From NCBI GenBank assembly GCA_015501595.1, contig JADNRX010000292.1, positions 1 through 64,000 of the forward strand: a DNA stretch of 64,000 nucleotides, in the 5' to 3' direction. Of this stretch, positions 37,313 to 48,959 are shown in pieces. This DNA comes from Hymenopellis radicata (Eukaryota > Basidiomycota > Agaricomycetes > Agaricales > Physalacriaceae). The number at the start of each line of letters is the position of its first letter. Position 1 is the first letter of the stretch. The notes under the pieces are model-generated. The model had not been told where the DNA came from. It made no database searches and saw only the letters and a list, made by a program, of their open reading frames with translations. A program made the position numbers and the translations under genes.

Positions 37313-37763
37313 ATTTGGCAGGTCGGATTTTTTCCCACGATTTAATGGGACTTCAACGGATTTCAGCGAAGTAAAAAATTCAAACACATCCAATAGATAT
37401 TCCGAGTACATACATCGATGAAGTATTCAAATACAAGAGCAGCCACATCGTCAGATTTTTAAAATTCACAAAATTCATTCATAAACACGCCAGTCATTGC
37501 CCCCCGAATTGCTGCCTATGACCACATAGACGCCGGTGCCAAACATGCGCATCTGTACAGCCACAGCTTGGCGAGGAAAGATCGCGATGTTTAGAGGATA
37601 CTAGCGCGAATATTGAAAAAAATAAAAACATGCTTCGACTTGTATTGATGTGTAGTATGATGTATCAAAAGCATTCGGCGGACGGAGGAGTTTGAATTTT
37701 GGAGGTGGTGCTCAAAACGACGAAGTCCCATTAAATCGTGGGAAAAAATCCGACCTGCCAAAT
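37313..37763. repeat. Perfect 42-bp inverted repeat pair, MITE-like
   Basis: Left arm 37313-37354 begins ATTTGGCAGGTCGG and ends ATGGGACTTC; right arm 37722-37763 is its exact reverse complement. The 367-bp interior has no coding signal and the arms' flanks share no further similarity. No clear target-site duplication is visible. It lies between the convergent stops of BTB2 and BTB3. It could be a small transposable element or a source of hairpin RNA from read-through transcripts. Confidence 0.8.
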
Positions 37764-37778
37764 AGGGCTCGAAATCTT

Positions 37779-37823
37779 CCAGTCGCTTCGCCAACGATCC
37801 GATCGGCTTGGTGAAGCGACTGG
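37779..37823. other. Hairpin, 13 Watson-Crick pairs plus one wobble
   Basis: CCAGTCGCTTCGCC (37779-37792) pairs with GGTGAAGCGACTGG (37810-37823) over a 17-nt loop. It lies in the 3' region of BTB3, next to the inverted repeat, and may act in 3' end formation. Confidence 0.6.
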
Positions 37824-37969
37824 CATCGAGTCTAGTCAACGACGCGCCATACAAACCAAGCTAGATACTCATCGAGGTTTTGCTCAATATCCGGACATCT
37901 GAGGCAACGTGAACGTACCTAGACAGAAGATAGGATGAAGCAACCAGTAAAGAACCCAGTGAGAACAAA

Positions 37970-38792
37970 TCAGTAAAAATCAGGGAGATGCCTCTGACTA
38001 GCAGCCTTGGCAGCGATAAAGTCCTTCTCGAATACACGTTCGATGTGACAAGACACATCATGATCCGTAAGTGTTCCCGTATATTTAACGAAGCCTCTAT
38101 TGCCAGCCTGTTTGACCAGCGCAGCTTCGCGTATTTGGTATATCTGAATGGACGCTACCCATCCAATACGCTCCGCCTCTTCGGGCGAGATGGGCTCAGT
38201 GCGTTTAACGAGCTCCTGATAGCCGTGTCTCAACCAAGCCACCACCTCGTACGCCTTGGCGAGTACGATGTACTCGACGGGATCCCTCCGAAGTGCCATG
38301 CATTTGCTGAGATTATCGACGGCGAGTTGGCGAATGTCTGACATTCCCCACATTGTCGATAACTTGAGAATGGAGGTCCAGTCCTCAAAAGTGAGACAGG
38401 AATATAGCTGGGCATGTGTGTTCCTGCCAGGATACGTTATCAGCACATTGAATGGATGCGGATTATCGTCCGAACGTACATGGGGTATATCACGCGTAGC
38501 AGAGAGTCAAACTCGGAGCACGTCAAGCCATGAAGCTTAAATGGATGATCGTCGGACTGTCCTTCGGGGGAAGCGCTTCCCTGAGGAAGGTCGAATGTCG
38601 ATCCAAAAATCTCTGAGTAGTTTGCAAAGTAATAACGAGGAACTTTATAGAGTCTGTTCTCGACCTATCAGAGACACGTGAGAACGGCGCGCAAGGAAGC
38701 GCAAAGGAACATGCCAGAAATACTACGCTGTCCCAGTAGTATGTGGTATCTCTTTCCCACTCTTTCGAGCGTAGCTCTGGGATGGTCGTCAT
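37970..38792 (-). CDS. BTB/POZ domain protein 3
   Basis: Starts MTTIPELRSKEWERDTTYYW with DSVVFL closing exon 1. The next exon opens VENRLYKVPRYYFANYSEIF, then GSTFDLPQGSASPEGQSD, FKLHGLTCSEFDSLLRVIYP. A third exon gives MNTHAQLYSCLTFEDWTSIL, MSDIRQLAVDNLSKCMALRR, HGYQELVKRTEPISPEEAER and ends KAASQRHLPDFY. The intron after VVFL sits where BTB1 and BTB2 have theirs but begins GCATGT, so it is a GC-AG intron. The upstream frame stays open past this ATG, so a longer N-terminus is possible. Divergent from the MYND gene at 38905. Confidence 0.75.
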
Positions 38793-38904
38793 CGAGAAGA
38801 TATTCACGAGCACGTGACACACTCTTGTCCATATATAGTGCGTGGGAGAACTTAGCAGCTGCACTTCTGTTCGGCTGCGGGGAGAACGTTTAAACTTATT
38901 CGAC

Positions 38905-39972
38905 ATGACTATCATCGAGAACTTGGTGGCTTCATCAGGACTAAATGAAGGAAATGAGGGATCCTCACAACTGCTGCACATGCAGGTAGCAATGCGCTAA
39001 TCGACTCGATCTTTTGGTGTTGCTGCTCAAAATCGATCTCCAACAGCTCGGAATTGTGCAAGCCATGCCTCGCCCAGAAGGATACAAGATCTATCAGTTC
39101 GTGTATATGTCTCAGATCCTGGATAGCAGTTAACAAACACGTTTAGCGAGTTCGCCGCTAAATATTTGCCTGCGCTTGTCGAAAAGTACAGGGCTAGCGA
39201 CGATGTCTTCAGCGTGGCCGCCCTCATGCTGAACAATATTACCTTTACGTGAAGAACCACTTCGACGCGCCTTACACGTGCATACCATCCTCATATTCGT
39301 CTCCTAGACCGTACTTTGTTCGCTTCATCAACACCCCAACTGCTGCTGGCCTCGCAGCTCTGCAAGTTAAACGCATTCTGGACGGAAAGGACGCGTTTAA
39401 TCCGCAAACCGTCTCTCACACGGAAATCGCCGAATTGGGCCAATTTCTATCAACCCTGCTCGTTCTGCAAGGCCTCGACGACATCCCTGCGGATGATCGA
39501 AAGAAGTTGTTCGACCAAATACTCCAGTGGGTAAGGACGATGCCTCCAGTATTTGCCGTTGAGACATGCGAGCGATGCCTCATGATGTTGGAAAATGACG
39601 CGTCAGTTTTAGCCTGAACTGTTGAGGATACGACTGATATTGGCGTCTAGCGAGTCTCGTGGAATGCAGCGAATGGTCAAGGCATCATTGGAGAAGGGTT
39701 TGAAGGAGTGCGGCGCTCCCGGTTGTGGGCGTAAGGTTCAAGGCGATGGCAGTGCTATGCTGCAATGTTCAAAGTGCGTCAACTACATACACTCAGTGAT
39801 ATCAACTTCTTACTCATTGAATGTTTAGATGTAAAGCTGCTGTTTATGTGAGTATCACCGCGCGCGTCTTTTCCACTTGATTCTGAGCTTGTCCAATTTG
39901 TAGTGCGGAACTGCCCATCAAAAGCAAGCATGGGCAGCTCATAAATCACTGTGCTTCCAAGCAACCTTCTAA
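38905..39972 (+). CDS. MYND-type zinc-finger protein (copy 2)
   Basis: Starts MTIIENLVASSGLNEGNEGS. Further exons give LGIVQAMPRPEGYKIYQFV, EFAAKYLPALVEKYRASDDV, PTAAGLAALQVKRILDGKDA, ELGQFLSTLLVLQGLDDIPA and KASLEKGLKECGAPGCGRKV. The finger is CGAPGC, QCSKC-KAAVY-CGTAHQKQAW and HKSLC. Every junction keeps frame, including the one after YQFV (donor GTATAT, 39.1 kb). As in copy 1, the finger is cut at the same two places by introns around a 19-nt microexon (39829-39847); here the following intron has a normal GTGAGT donor. About 250 residues. Interaction partners unknown. Confidence 0.75.
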
Positions 39973-40628
39973 ATTGCTCCATGGATGTCTGATCTGTAGT
40001 AGTGGTACCGTGTCGGGAATTGTCTGAACTACGGTTTCGATTATGACATTGACATTGACATGGAGGAGTGCGTGTGTCATTTCCAGTGCGTGTGTCATTT
40101 CCGCCACACAATCCTTCAACCGTCTTTTTCTGGGCGGAAGTCCGAAAATAGGTTATCAAAGTGATCAAAGTTTGCTCTCACGTCGTGTGGGGTCAGCTTT
40201 ACCATGCGCTCGGCCAACTTTCAGGCTTCCTTTTGGGGGATGAGAGCATCATGGGATCCTTCCGGATAAGGTGGGATATCGCTTTGTGTACGAACGATAG
40301 CATGCAGGATTGCGCCGCGCCCAGCCATGAGTATTCGAAGAACACTTGCTACTTATTGGACCAGAAGGAGTAATCCGAATCCGAATATTGGCATCACGAC
40401 CACCCTTGGGGCGGCCTCGGGCCGCCTTCCACGTGCTATTAGATAAGTCACACCCGTTTTTGAAAAAAAAGTCGGGGGTGAGAAAGTACGTACAGCGGAA
40501 GATGGACAGCATTTAGGTTAAGTTGCGGTGATATCTTTGCTCCACATCTTTTACATCCCCACCACCTTCTTCCTACCGTCTCCAACATTGTCGCGACGCG
40601 TCACACCCACCCACATCGGCCATTGAAT
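39973..40628. other. Intergenic region with short tandem repeats
   Basis: No gene. Contains TGACAT repeats at about 40044-40060 and a duplicated 17-mer (GTGCGTGTGTCATTTCC) at 40068 and 40086. The last 100 bp are pyrimidine-rich and lead to the ATG at 40629. Confidence 0.5.
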
Positions 40629-41509
40629 ATGACTGCCTGTCCGGAATCCCTAGAAAAGGTGCGTCTATGCTATCTCATTTGTTCTTCAGATTAGCTGAGA
40701 CCCTACGCTGTGTATACAGATCTTCCAACAAGTTGAAGAGGAAACCGAGAGACGCGTCCAGGATGAGAAATTTAACACGGTCAAGCAAGCCGAGTCAGGA
40801 GACGACTCCGCAGAGACGTCGTTGAGAATAAAGGCGAAAGCACGTCGGAGAGGCAGCGTGTCCATCTCCCGTTTTGGACAGGTGTGTTCTCATGCAGTCT
40901 TCTCCCGAACAACGGGATTGACTGACGTCCGGACAGCTCTCCGACCACCTCACCCAAATAATTGACACAACTCCCCGACCAATAACTTCCACTTCCCCGC
41001 GAAGGGTATCTCCATCTCTCTCGCCATACTCCACAATTTTCCAGGTTAGTACAGCCCCATCAGTGAGATATTCATTCATTTGGCATCAGAATCACAGCGC
41101 CGACTCATTGGCATCTGACAATATGTCTGATGATGATGCAAACTCCGAAGACGCGCACCATGTCACCCAAATGCACCAGATTGGCGGACGGCAGAACACC
41201 CTCTCCCGCGCCGTCGGCGGATTGCTCGCTGGACGGCTTGGCCGGGCACGCTCCGCCAGTGTGGTACAGTCAAGCCCGACCTCGAATATGGTTATCGGCG
41301 TTTCGGTGGAAGAAGCCACCACGGAGCATGCTCCCGGCGATGATGCACCTGGACCGCAGACGGTCGTGCATACTCTCAGAAGTCAACGCTCGACGAATTC
41401 TCTGACTCGTAAAGAGTCCCTGATGGATCGTGCACGCGGTCTTACTAAAAAGCTACGCAGGAAAAGCGTGCTAATGCTATCACCGGTCACTCCCACATCT
41501 TCATCTTAA
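40629..41509 (+). CDS. Hypothetical protein, copy A of the duplicated gene 1
   Basis: Four exons: MTACPESLEK; IFQQVEEETERRVQDEKFNT to SVSISRFGQ; LSDHLTQIIDTTPRPITSTS to YSTIFQ; and NHSADSLASDNMSDDDANSE, GRQNTLSRAVGGLLAGRLGR, GLTKKLRRKSVLMLSPVTPT to the stop. All introns are about 45-65 nt with normal borders. A second copy at 52.0-52.7 kb differs from it mostly at third positions in this frame, which supports coding. No domain was recognised; the last exon is basic and Ser/Arg-rich. Confidence 0.75.
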
Positions 41510-41979
41510 CCCCCGTCGCTCTGCATGCTGCTATCATCTGTACATTAGGCTTTTTTTATCTTTTCTGGGATCAAGTTGTGTCAATTGTTGCCTTCGATCT
41601 AGCTCACTTTTGTCTTTTGAGCATTATTGTGGCTGCTGGAATACAATTGAAATATTCGCGTGTGCGGCTTCTTTCTCGGGGGACCTATGGACCAGTTCTC
41701 AAGTTACGATCGCGAAGATAACAAAAGGATTCCCCAAGACCCGAGCATGGCCCGATACCTCCCACCGGTGTATAAGATGGAGACGCAACGCCCATAATGA
41801 TAGATCCAACAGCTCGCCGGCGACACCCCCTCCAACGCACCTCCAGACATTCCTTTGTTCGCAGTCTCAACATGATACCTTCCTCTCAGAGGATCGAACT
41901 CTTCAGAAAGTTCACGTCACCCGAGGCATGTTCTCCATCTTCTCGAAGATCAATGTCTTACCTGACATTTGTCCTGTAG

Positions 41980-42560
41980 GGAGTCCACGCCGTGGACGAT
42001 CAAGTGGTTTCCGCCCATCCTCCTTGGGGTGAGACATTGGGACTACACTTTCTGGAAACGCCCCAGAAAAAGACCATTCTCCATGAAGTCCTCGATCCTA
42101 CTTCCCTCTCAGTGGCTTTCGACCACATATGTCTTCGTTCGCTGGATACCGAACTATTATTCAATCCGAAAACGTCCTTTGCTCACGCGTGCTGGTCGGA
42201 TATGGTACAGGATGAAGCCGTGTCCCTTGACGTTTACGATCCCGGAGTGGAATCGTTCTACACCTATGCAGATTCTTTTAGTTACGTCGAAGAGCTCGAG
42301 GACGAGGTGAGAGCCCGAGCACTTTAAATGATTTCCTCATCTAACCCCGATCTCAGACCCTCTATAATGCATCTGCTCTAATCAGACCAAAGTCTTTCCT
42401 ATTTTTCGAACCAGCAGAGCTGTTTTCCATCCGTCAAGGAGGGGAATCTGTAGGCAGCGTTCCTGTACCAGTCGTCCACCGCGAGCAGCGGTCGATTTAC
42501 CGTCGCTTCCTCAAGTTCTATTCCAGGATACCGGGTATTGCGCGCAGGATGCGTGCATGA
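41980..42560 (+). CDS. Hypothetical protein, copy A of the duplicated gene 2 (5' end unresolved)
   Basis: The first supported exon begins after a TAG acceptor at 41979: GVHAVDDQVVSAHPPWGETL, GLHFLETPQKKTILHEVLDP, VAFDHICLRSLDTELLFNPK to ELEDE. A GTGAGA...CTCAG intron (42307-42356) leads to TLYNASALIRPKSFLFFEPA, ELFSIRQGGESVGSVPVPVV and FYSRIPGIARRMRA. Of five substitutions between copies that I found in these exons, four are silent. An upstream exon with a start (for example MARYLPPVYKMETQ at 41747) could not be joined with confidence. No known domain. Confidence 0.6.
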
Positions 42561-42847
42561 ATACTCCCGGCAAGTATTGGACTCGAAGTCTCTTACCCGA
42601 TTATTTAGGCTCAACACATCACATATACTTTTTCTCAATCTGCATGCATCTCTTGAAACCCATGGACGTTCGTGTACCTGTAGTCCTCGCATTCCCAATT
42701 TGTACGACCTACTCACCGCTCTAATGTATTGATTATGCCGCCTTCCTTCCGAGCCCGCTGCCGCGTGTTCTAGTCCCTAGGCTATTCTTACCCCGCCCAC
42801 CATCTCCCGAGTCTCATTGACAGCAAAGCAATGCTTGACCGTCTTCG

Positions 42848-43320
42848 ATGACCAGACAGAGATCCATAATGGCACCGTTCATCGAAACGCACACCCCCGA
42901 GATATTCAAATTCACTCCGCCATCGCTGACCCTTGATTTGGCCCTCGGCCACAAAAACGGCGACTGGTACCTGTTGTTTGCTCGTCCTTACCCCACTGCC
43001 GATTCGCGCGAGATATCGCGCCTCAACACGCGTCGCGGTCGCGCGAAATGCGGACTGAAGCTGGGGAATCCGCACTTTTTGTTCGATCTTGGGACGGCGT
43101 CTGGGTGGGAGAAGGACGGGCAGACGCTCCTCGGCTTCCTGCTGGATATGGGTCCTGCGCATCCGGCTATTCTGCGCAACTGGGGTGCTAGTGGGAACGG
43201 CCAGGCTATGGAGGTCGAGGTGCTCATTCCGGAGCATCGGCTGTTGCACTGGTGCAGCGGATGCGGAAGTTGGGAGGCTACGACGAATTCGCGCAGGTGG
43301 ATACGGGTCAGGAAAACTAG
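42848..43320 (+). CDS. Hypothetical protein, copy A of the duplicated gene 3 (frame-broken)
   Basis: MTRQRSIMAPFIETHTPEIF, FTPPSLTLDLALGHKNGDWY, LLFARPYPTADSREISRLNT, PHFLFDLGTASGWEKDGQTL and MEVEVLIPEHRLL lie in one frame. The natural continuation, ALVQRMRKLGGYDEFAQVDT, is one base out of frame at about 43240 (TTGCAC, where TTGGCAC would fit). Differences from copy B are silent in each frame on its own side of the break: five in the first, and Arg to Arg in the second. The break is present in both copies. Open coding in a third frame continues to 43808. No family was recognised. Confidence 0.5.
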
Positions 43321-43859
43321 ACCGCCGTGTTACCTATGCCCTTCGGTGCGTTGACCTTGCCTCTTCCGACGATGAAGCTAAGCTTGACAGTGTTATTTGG
43401 TTCGTCCCAGACGTGGCTGTTGGAGTCAAGAGGCCCCAGCAGAATTCGAACACACCACGGTCATATAAGAAGAGGAGGCTTCCACCTACCACTGCGAGCG
43501 AGTATCTCTCGTTGCGCCGAGTGCGTGTTCTGCCTCCTTTCTCCTCTCGTCGAAATGTGAGGCGCACCTCCGCCAGTCTCATCAAAGGAGCATCTTCGCA
43601 CCATCCTCCTCTGGAGAGCGTCTTCGAAAGTTGTTCCCCCCCGTGTATGCATACTCCTCTCCGCCTGCGTGCCTACTTCCTGGCTCTCGCGCCTGCGGAG
43701 TGTGCTCCACCTCTTCGCGGTGGAGGATGTCTTCGTGAGCAGTGCGTGTTCGTCTTGCACCCTCTCCCTGACTCTTTCGTCCCTCTTCAGTGGGGTCTAC
43801 TTAATTAACTACGGAGGTCGCCTCCCTGTACCTTTGGTGTGCGCGTCTCAGCCAGGGGC

Positions 43860-46800
43860 ATGAAATTGAAAGAAATTTCTGTGGAAAGTCAGTCAGCTAC
43901 GGTCACGAGAGGGACATTTGCCTTCGTACCATTGAGATAAGTAAATGTGTCTCCGCGAAATGTAAATAAACTACTACGCCTACGCAATATACTGAACGGC
44001 GACAAGTCAGCAAAGGTAAGACAAGTAAGTGGGAAATTACTTACTAGTACACTCGTGCTTGCCGCCCAGCCTTGGATGTCGCGAAGAACTTACAGCAAGG
44101 TACTCGCGTGAATCCCACATCGACAAATGCTGGGAGATCGAGTCGACAAACCTATTCAGCGCGTTCCACGTGCACGTCGTCGTCCGCATTGTCAAGCCCG
44201 GTGTTTGAAGGCTGCGAGACGAACCCACCGAAGCCCTAAAGAAAAGAGAAATCAGTCAAGAGTGAATAAGTAAGGCCTTACCAATGCGTACAAGGTAGTG
44301 GGAAGGGTAGTCGAGGACAACTTACTCCTCAACGTATGTCTGAGAGCTGGCATCTTGTACGTGGGCGTGGTGATACGCTGGCGTCCTGCAATCACGTTAC
44401 CCAAGTCGATACTTGATGAGGGCGGCAGTAATCGTTTCAGCGTTGACCGGGGAGGCGTATTTCTACCTGAACGAGACGGTTAGCACGATGACAAGGTAAG
44501 GCATCAGACTTAACTTACCGACAAGACTTGTAGTCTAAGCTAGGCCGGCGCATAGACCTAGTCGACAAACCCGGAGCATAAGGAAACCCGCCGGCAAGAG
44601 TTGTAGTTACATCCTGAACCCTCTGGCACATAGCAAAGTCTTTCGTAGTCTAAGTATTCCGACGTCGACAACGAACTAGATTCGACACTAGGTCGGCAAA
44701 CGCGTACAGAAGACATAAAATCTATTCACAAAGGTGAGGCGGGACATAACAAGGCGATTGTCAAGAACTTACCACGACCATTTGTTCATCGTCGGTCCTT
44801 GACTCCGGACCGACATTGAGCACGGAAACGCACTAATCAGCCGGCGCGTAGCCAAACTGATAATCACCGGCGCGAAGCCAAATGATGTTCTTGCGGCTAC
44901 ACTGGTAAGCTCTGGTATTAACAGAGCACCGGAACGACAGGCCAGAACACACTGTAGTGCCCTTTTGGCGTAACCAAAAGAGTCGTCTGTGGTAGAATAC
45001 CGTTAACCTCGGGATTAGGTCAAAGTCGTAAGAAAAACTTACCAGTGGGCATGTAAACAATGTTTACCTAGTTAGAAGACTCGTTAGCAGGAGGCAAATG
45101 TCAACCAGGACAGATCAGACATACCAGTACAGTCGAAGGTAGGATTTCGCCATTATCTCTTCAGAGAAGAAGACCGCGTAGAGCCACGATTAGCGTCCTG
45201 TAGTGTTCGCCCGGCGCAAAGCCAAGCCGTCATTCACCGGCACATAGCCAATGACGAGTCCGCAGTGTTGGAATCGAGTCAGTGTCCATTTGGGTTGGAA
45301 AATCGAATTCCACGATGGTCGTGTGAAGACAACGGTCAACAAAACACCTGGTGAGCAAGTCAGTACCGCGACATGAGCACAGGTAACACATCACTTACTT
45401 GATGTCAAGGCAGTCGGGTTATGATAATGAGATTTGTGTGTTCCGGCGGCCCAATCGACAGGCGCGCCAGTCATCCCATAGATAGCGGTGTCTTTGACCC
45501 GATGGTGGAAAGGCTGCGACGACTTGATGATGATGGTGAGAGCGTAGTCGGTCGGGTTATGAAGACAATATGACGCGTCTACAACGAGTGTCATTTAAAG
45601 GGGAGATGAGGGGAGAGCGAATTTACCGTAAATGTCCAACGCTGGCATCAACCTGGAACAAAGTGAGTAGACAATAAATGGGCGGCAACGACGACGTACA
45701 AGCTAATGCCGTCCTCCACATCAATACCCGTCGAAAGGAGTCCGCTGCAGGTGCCCTATTCGCGTGGTACGCTATCCTGCGGCAAAGGTGAAAGTAAGTG
45801 GTGGTGATAGTCGCGCCAAGTCTGAACATCGAGGGCGCTTTCGTCGTCTGTTCTATATGGGCAACAAAATGAGGTTCGAAATGTGAGGCGGGTAAACTGC
45901 ACCGTACCGTTTGCCTCTAATCGTCGTCGTCGTCGAAGACTTTCGACGCGCCTAGTAGTAGTCGCGGCCTGGACGCTTTCAGACACGGTGTCTGAGTCAA
46001 TGGTGAGTAAAATTTCAATGTAGTAGGAGCAGCCCAACATACCTATAAGAAGAGGTAAGTACGGTGTCAACGAGAAAGACTGAATAATGCACCAATGAGT
46101 CGAACTAGGGCGTAGTCGAACAGAGCCTTGAAGACTCGACCTACGCCGTCGCCGTCGCTGGGCCCGCCAATGTTGAAGTCGAGAGCGCGCCGCGGGAACA
46201 CGAAGGCCTGCAAGACAGTTAGAACGCTCGTTGTCAATAGAAAAGCAACGACGTACCAGAGCAGCAAAAGGCCATGAGAGACGGCGCCGACCTGAGGAAG
46301 AATCGTGTGAGCAAGGTGAGATGATGGTGGGAGGAGGAAACCCACGCTGTGACGATCAACGGGGTATCAAGCGGTCACGTTTTGGACGCGTCGGGAAGGC
46401 GATGGCGACAACGGCGGAAACAACGACGAGAGAATCTGCAGAGCGAGCGAGAGAGATAGAACGAAGAGATATAAAAGTATAGACAATATGAGAAGGAGAG
46501 AGAAGGAGAAGAGGGAATGAAGTGGGTGATGATGAATTCTGACCGAATTCCATCGCCTTTTATTGCATTTCCTGGCACGCCAAGCTCCAGAAGAAACGTA
46601 AGACTATTCGGATAATCTGTCACCGTGATGCGAGAGCGGCCGTCGGGGCGAGAACTTCGGAAGCTTGTAAGGGAATTATTGGCCGCCACGCGAGACCGTT
46701 TCTAGCGTCCTACGCGTATTAACCTCCCTGACCGCGTAAAAGATAGCTAAATAACTCACTGATAGATGTGAAAAGGAGGCTATGAAAGTTGTCAGGCCCG

Positions 46801-48553
46801 ACCTCAACGGAGTGAATGAAATCCAACAGAACTCACCTTCTCCTCCTGAATGCACTGATTCTTCATTCTTTTCGCTGGCGCCAAGTCTCCGCTGTCCAAA
46901 ATGCCGCAATCGTTTCAAGGAGAGGACCCTGATCATCTGATGTGAGTCATAGAGAATAAACAGACGGGGAACTGAAAAACTTACAGATTGGTATTTCGTG
47001 GCGGCGGAGATGCGCACCGCTTCGCGTTGCGTTCTGGGCACAGAAAGTAGTCGCCGTTTACGTTCTGATGAAACGTAATAGGGTCAGAGCGAAATTGAAG
47101 CGAATGAAGAACGGAAAAGGCACGAACCTTGTGGGTGCCAGATTGAATTCAGGCTTATTGTCATGTAATTGTCAATTACGGCTGTTATGACACCACAAGT
47201 AAGGCTATACAAGGTGTATACAGGTGCCAGAGTCACCATTTAGGGACGGCTTTGGCGGGAAACACGAATTGGCCAAAAGTATCGAAGGGATGGAGGAGGA
47301 GAACGACCACTTGCGTCATTTCCCCGCATCCGAGAGTCGAGAGATAAGATAGAAAAGACCCCAGACGCGTCATAGGGTCCGGGAAATCCTCGTGCTATCG
47401 ATGCTCAGGGTCCAAGCCGCCTCGCTGAGCGTTGACGCGAAAAGCGGGCGTAAAAACGCGTCCAGTCGTCCAAGCACCGTCGGATATAGTATTACGTAAG
47501 CTCCAGAACAATCTCCAAGTAAATTCAGGTAGCCCAGAGCCCAGAGATAATGGAAATGCAAGGGGTCGAGCGAGTGTAACCGCCCCAAGATCGGAATCGT
47601 CGTGGTTCGAGTTCAAGTTTACCCGATCACCTGGGGTGACCTGGGCTCGATCTATGACTTCCAACACGACATTTCCCCGTCAATTCCGGGCCTATTGGAC
47701 GTCTGGAACGTTGACCCAGCTTGGTATACCCGCTGGGTAAGCAGAGTGAATATCCCACCTATCACACGCGATGTCTTCCTGGAGACAGGACGCACATCAT
47801 CTTCAGGGTGCCGGATATCGATCGCGCTAGTTTCTGGGTTCCCCTGGATGGAAGTTTTCAAGAAGTCGCATTTAATGGTTTCGGGCATACTCACTCGTTC
47901 GTAAAGTTGACATGTGGTATATCGGTAAGTCGGTGAATTTCTCCGACTCTAGGTCTTTCCCATGTTTAAGTAGGATACTCTACTGTACTTCTTACAGTAT
48001 TCTAGGCATCTGCACTATCTTCAACGAGTGTTTATTTTATGATATACATTTTGTAGTCAACTCTAAGTACTTTCGAAGGGTATGGCTTCATTTTTCTTAC
48101 TTTCGCGCAATAGAGATTTCAACAAATTAAAGTTCATTTCTGGCGTAGTCGACAAATAGATGTATCTAACCACTTGAATTCTAAGTAATTCTACTCTTCA
48201 TACCGGCGCCTACGCCGCGTTTTCGTTCCTAAGCCCCTCCAAACATCGCCTCAGAAATACTCCCGAATCGTCCCAGAGCAGGGCAGCGAGATGGAGCCGC
48301 GGTCGCCGTCACTACGAAATAAAGAGTTAAGTCCGGGAACTGATCGAAGCAAAGTGGAAGGTACAAACCTTCCCAGTCCAATATTGAAAATGTCCGATCC
48401 TGAGGTCTGTCGCCGTGGAGGTCGTGAAAAACAACGGCGTCCGTGGAGTTGCAGTCGTCTTCGTGAACGCCTCAACATCTATGCAGTCGCCGTCCAACGT
48501 GTACGGGTCCCGGGCGCAGTGTGGCGCATTTTGTCGTCCTGTCAGTTGTCCGT
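43860..48553 (-). other. Unit A interior: many minus-strand splice-like sites, no gene recognised
   Basis: Between 44.0 and 47.1 kb the minus strand carries about ten GGTAAG/GTAAGT-type donors at 100-250 nt spacing, for example at 44036, 44092, 44277, 44325, 44518, 44770, 45040, 45400 and 46980. Short tandem motifs such as GGCTTCGCGCCGG / GGCTACGCGCCGG recur around 44.57, 44.85 and 45.22 kb. Candidate exon-like frames include MGFLLPPSSHLAHTILPQ (46300-46345) and AFVFPRRALDFNIGGPSDGD (46.13-46.21 kb). An inverted GTAAACA pair (GTAAACAATGTTTAC) lies at 45053 and recurs in unit B. I could not build one frame through the region. Confidence 0.4.
47370..47588 (-). CDS. Possible exon, copy A (minus strand)
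   Basis: The frame RLHSLDPLHFHYLWALGYLN, LLGDCSGAYVILYPTVLGRL, DAFLRPLFASTLSEAAWTL is identical in protein to the unit B counterpart. The two substitutions seen inside it (GGC/GGA and TCG/TCA) are silent in this frame and not in the neighbouring one. This is weak but direct support for coding. There is no ATG at its start (it opens at TTG), so it would be an internal exon. Confidence 0.3.
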   Translation of the reverse strand: MGRLHSLDPLHFHYLWALGYLNLLGDCSGAYVILYPTVLGRLDAFLRPLFASTLSEAAWTLSIDSTRISRTL

Positions 48554-48612
48554 GCAGCAGTGAGAAGCCCGCGACGCGGGCGCAGCGGCATTCAGCCGCT
48601 GGTCACTGCTGC
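48554..48612. other. Three-way-junction (T-shaped) palindromic element, copy A
   Basis: 59 nt. The outer stem GCAGCAGTGA / TCACTGCTGC (10 bp) encloses two hairpins, GCCCGC-GAC-GCGGGC (6 bp) and CAGCGGC-ATTCA-GCCGCTG (7 bp), with only 3, 1 and 1 nt between stems. Unit B has the same structure at 61790 in poorly conserved surroundings, with all differences in the two loops. It may be a structured RNA, a replication or recombination site, or a protein-binding cruciform. Confidence 0.85.
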
Positions 48613-48959
48613 GAGTATCCCGAGCTTTTCGCGAGCCGTTAGCCTATGAAATTAGCCAGACCAAGGCACATACCTAAAGAAGAATTCCCCGTCGAGTTTC
48701 TAATTTGAGAATAACGCTGAGTCGCGCGAGATTCAGATCTCCATCAACGGCGTCGTGTAGCCGAAAGCGAATCAAGTGGCGGCGAGTGGTAAATCCAGTC
48801 CAGTCAGGCGGACATCATGACGCGAAGCAGCCAAATTGATTCCTGACGCGTCGTCAGGTTCAAAACTGATCGAATTCAAAGGAGAAACATACCAAATTTG
48901 ATGGCATAATGGCGCCGAATACTGAGGAAATCGATGTCAGAAACACCCTCCAAAATGCA

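Noticed and set aside
39120..39140. Frame break in MYND copy 2
   Set aside because: A 44-nt intron (donor GTATAT, acceptor GTTTAG) joins YQFV to EFAAKYLP in frame.
43089..43808. 239-codon plus-strand frame in unit A (and its unit B counterpart)
   Set aside because: Its first half overlaps the MTRQ frame, where between-copy changes are silent in MTRQ and not here. Only its downstream part might belong to gene 3.
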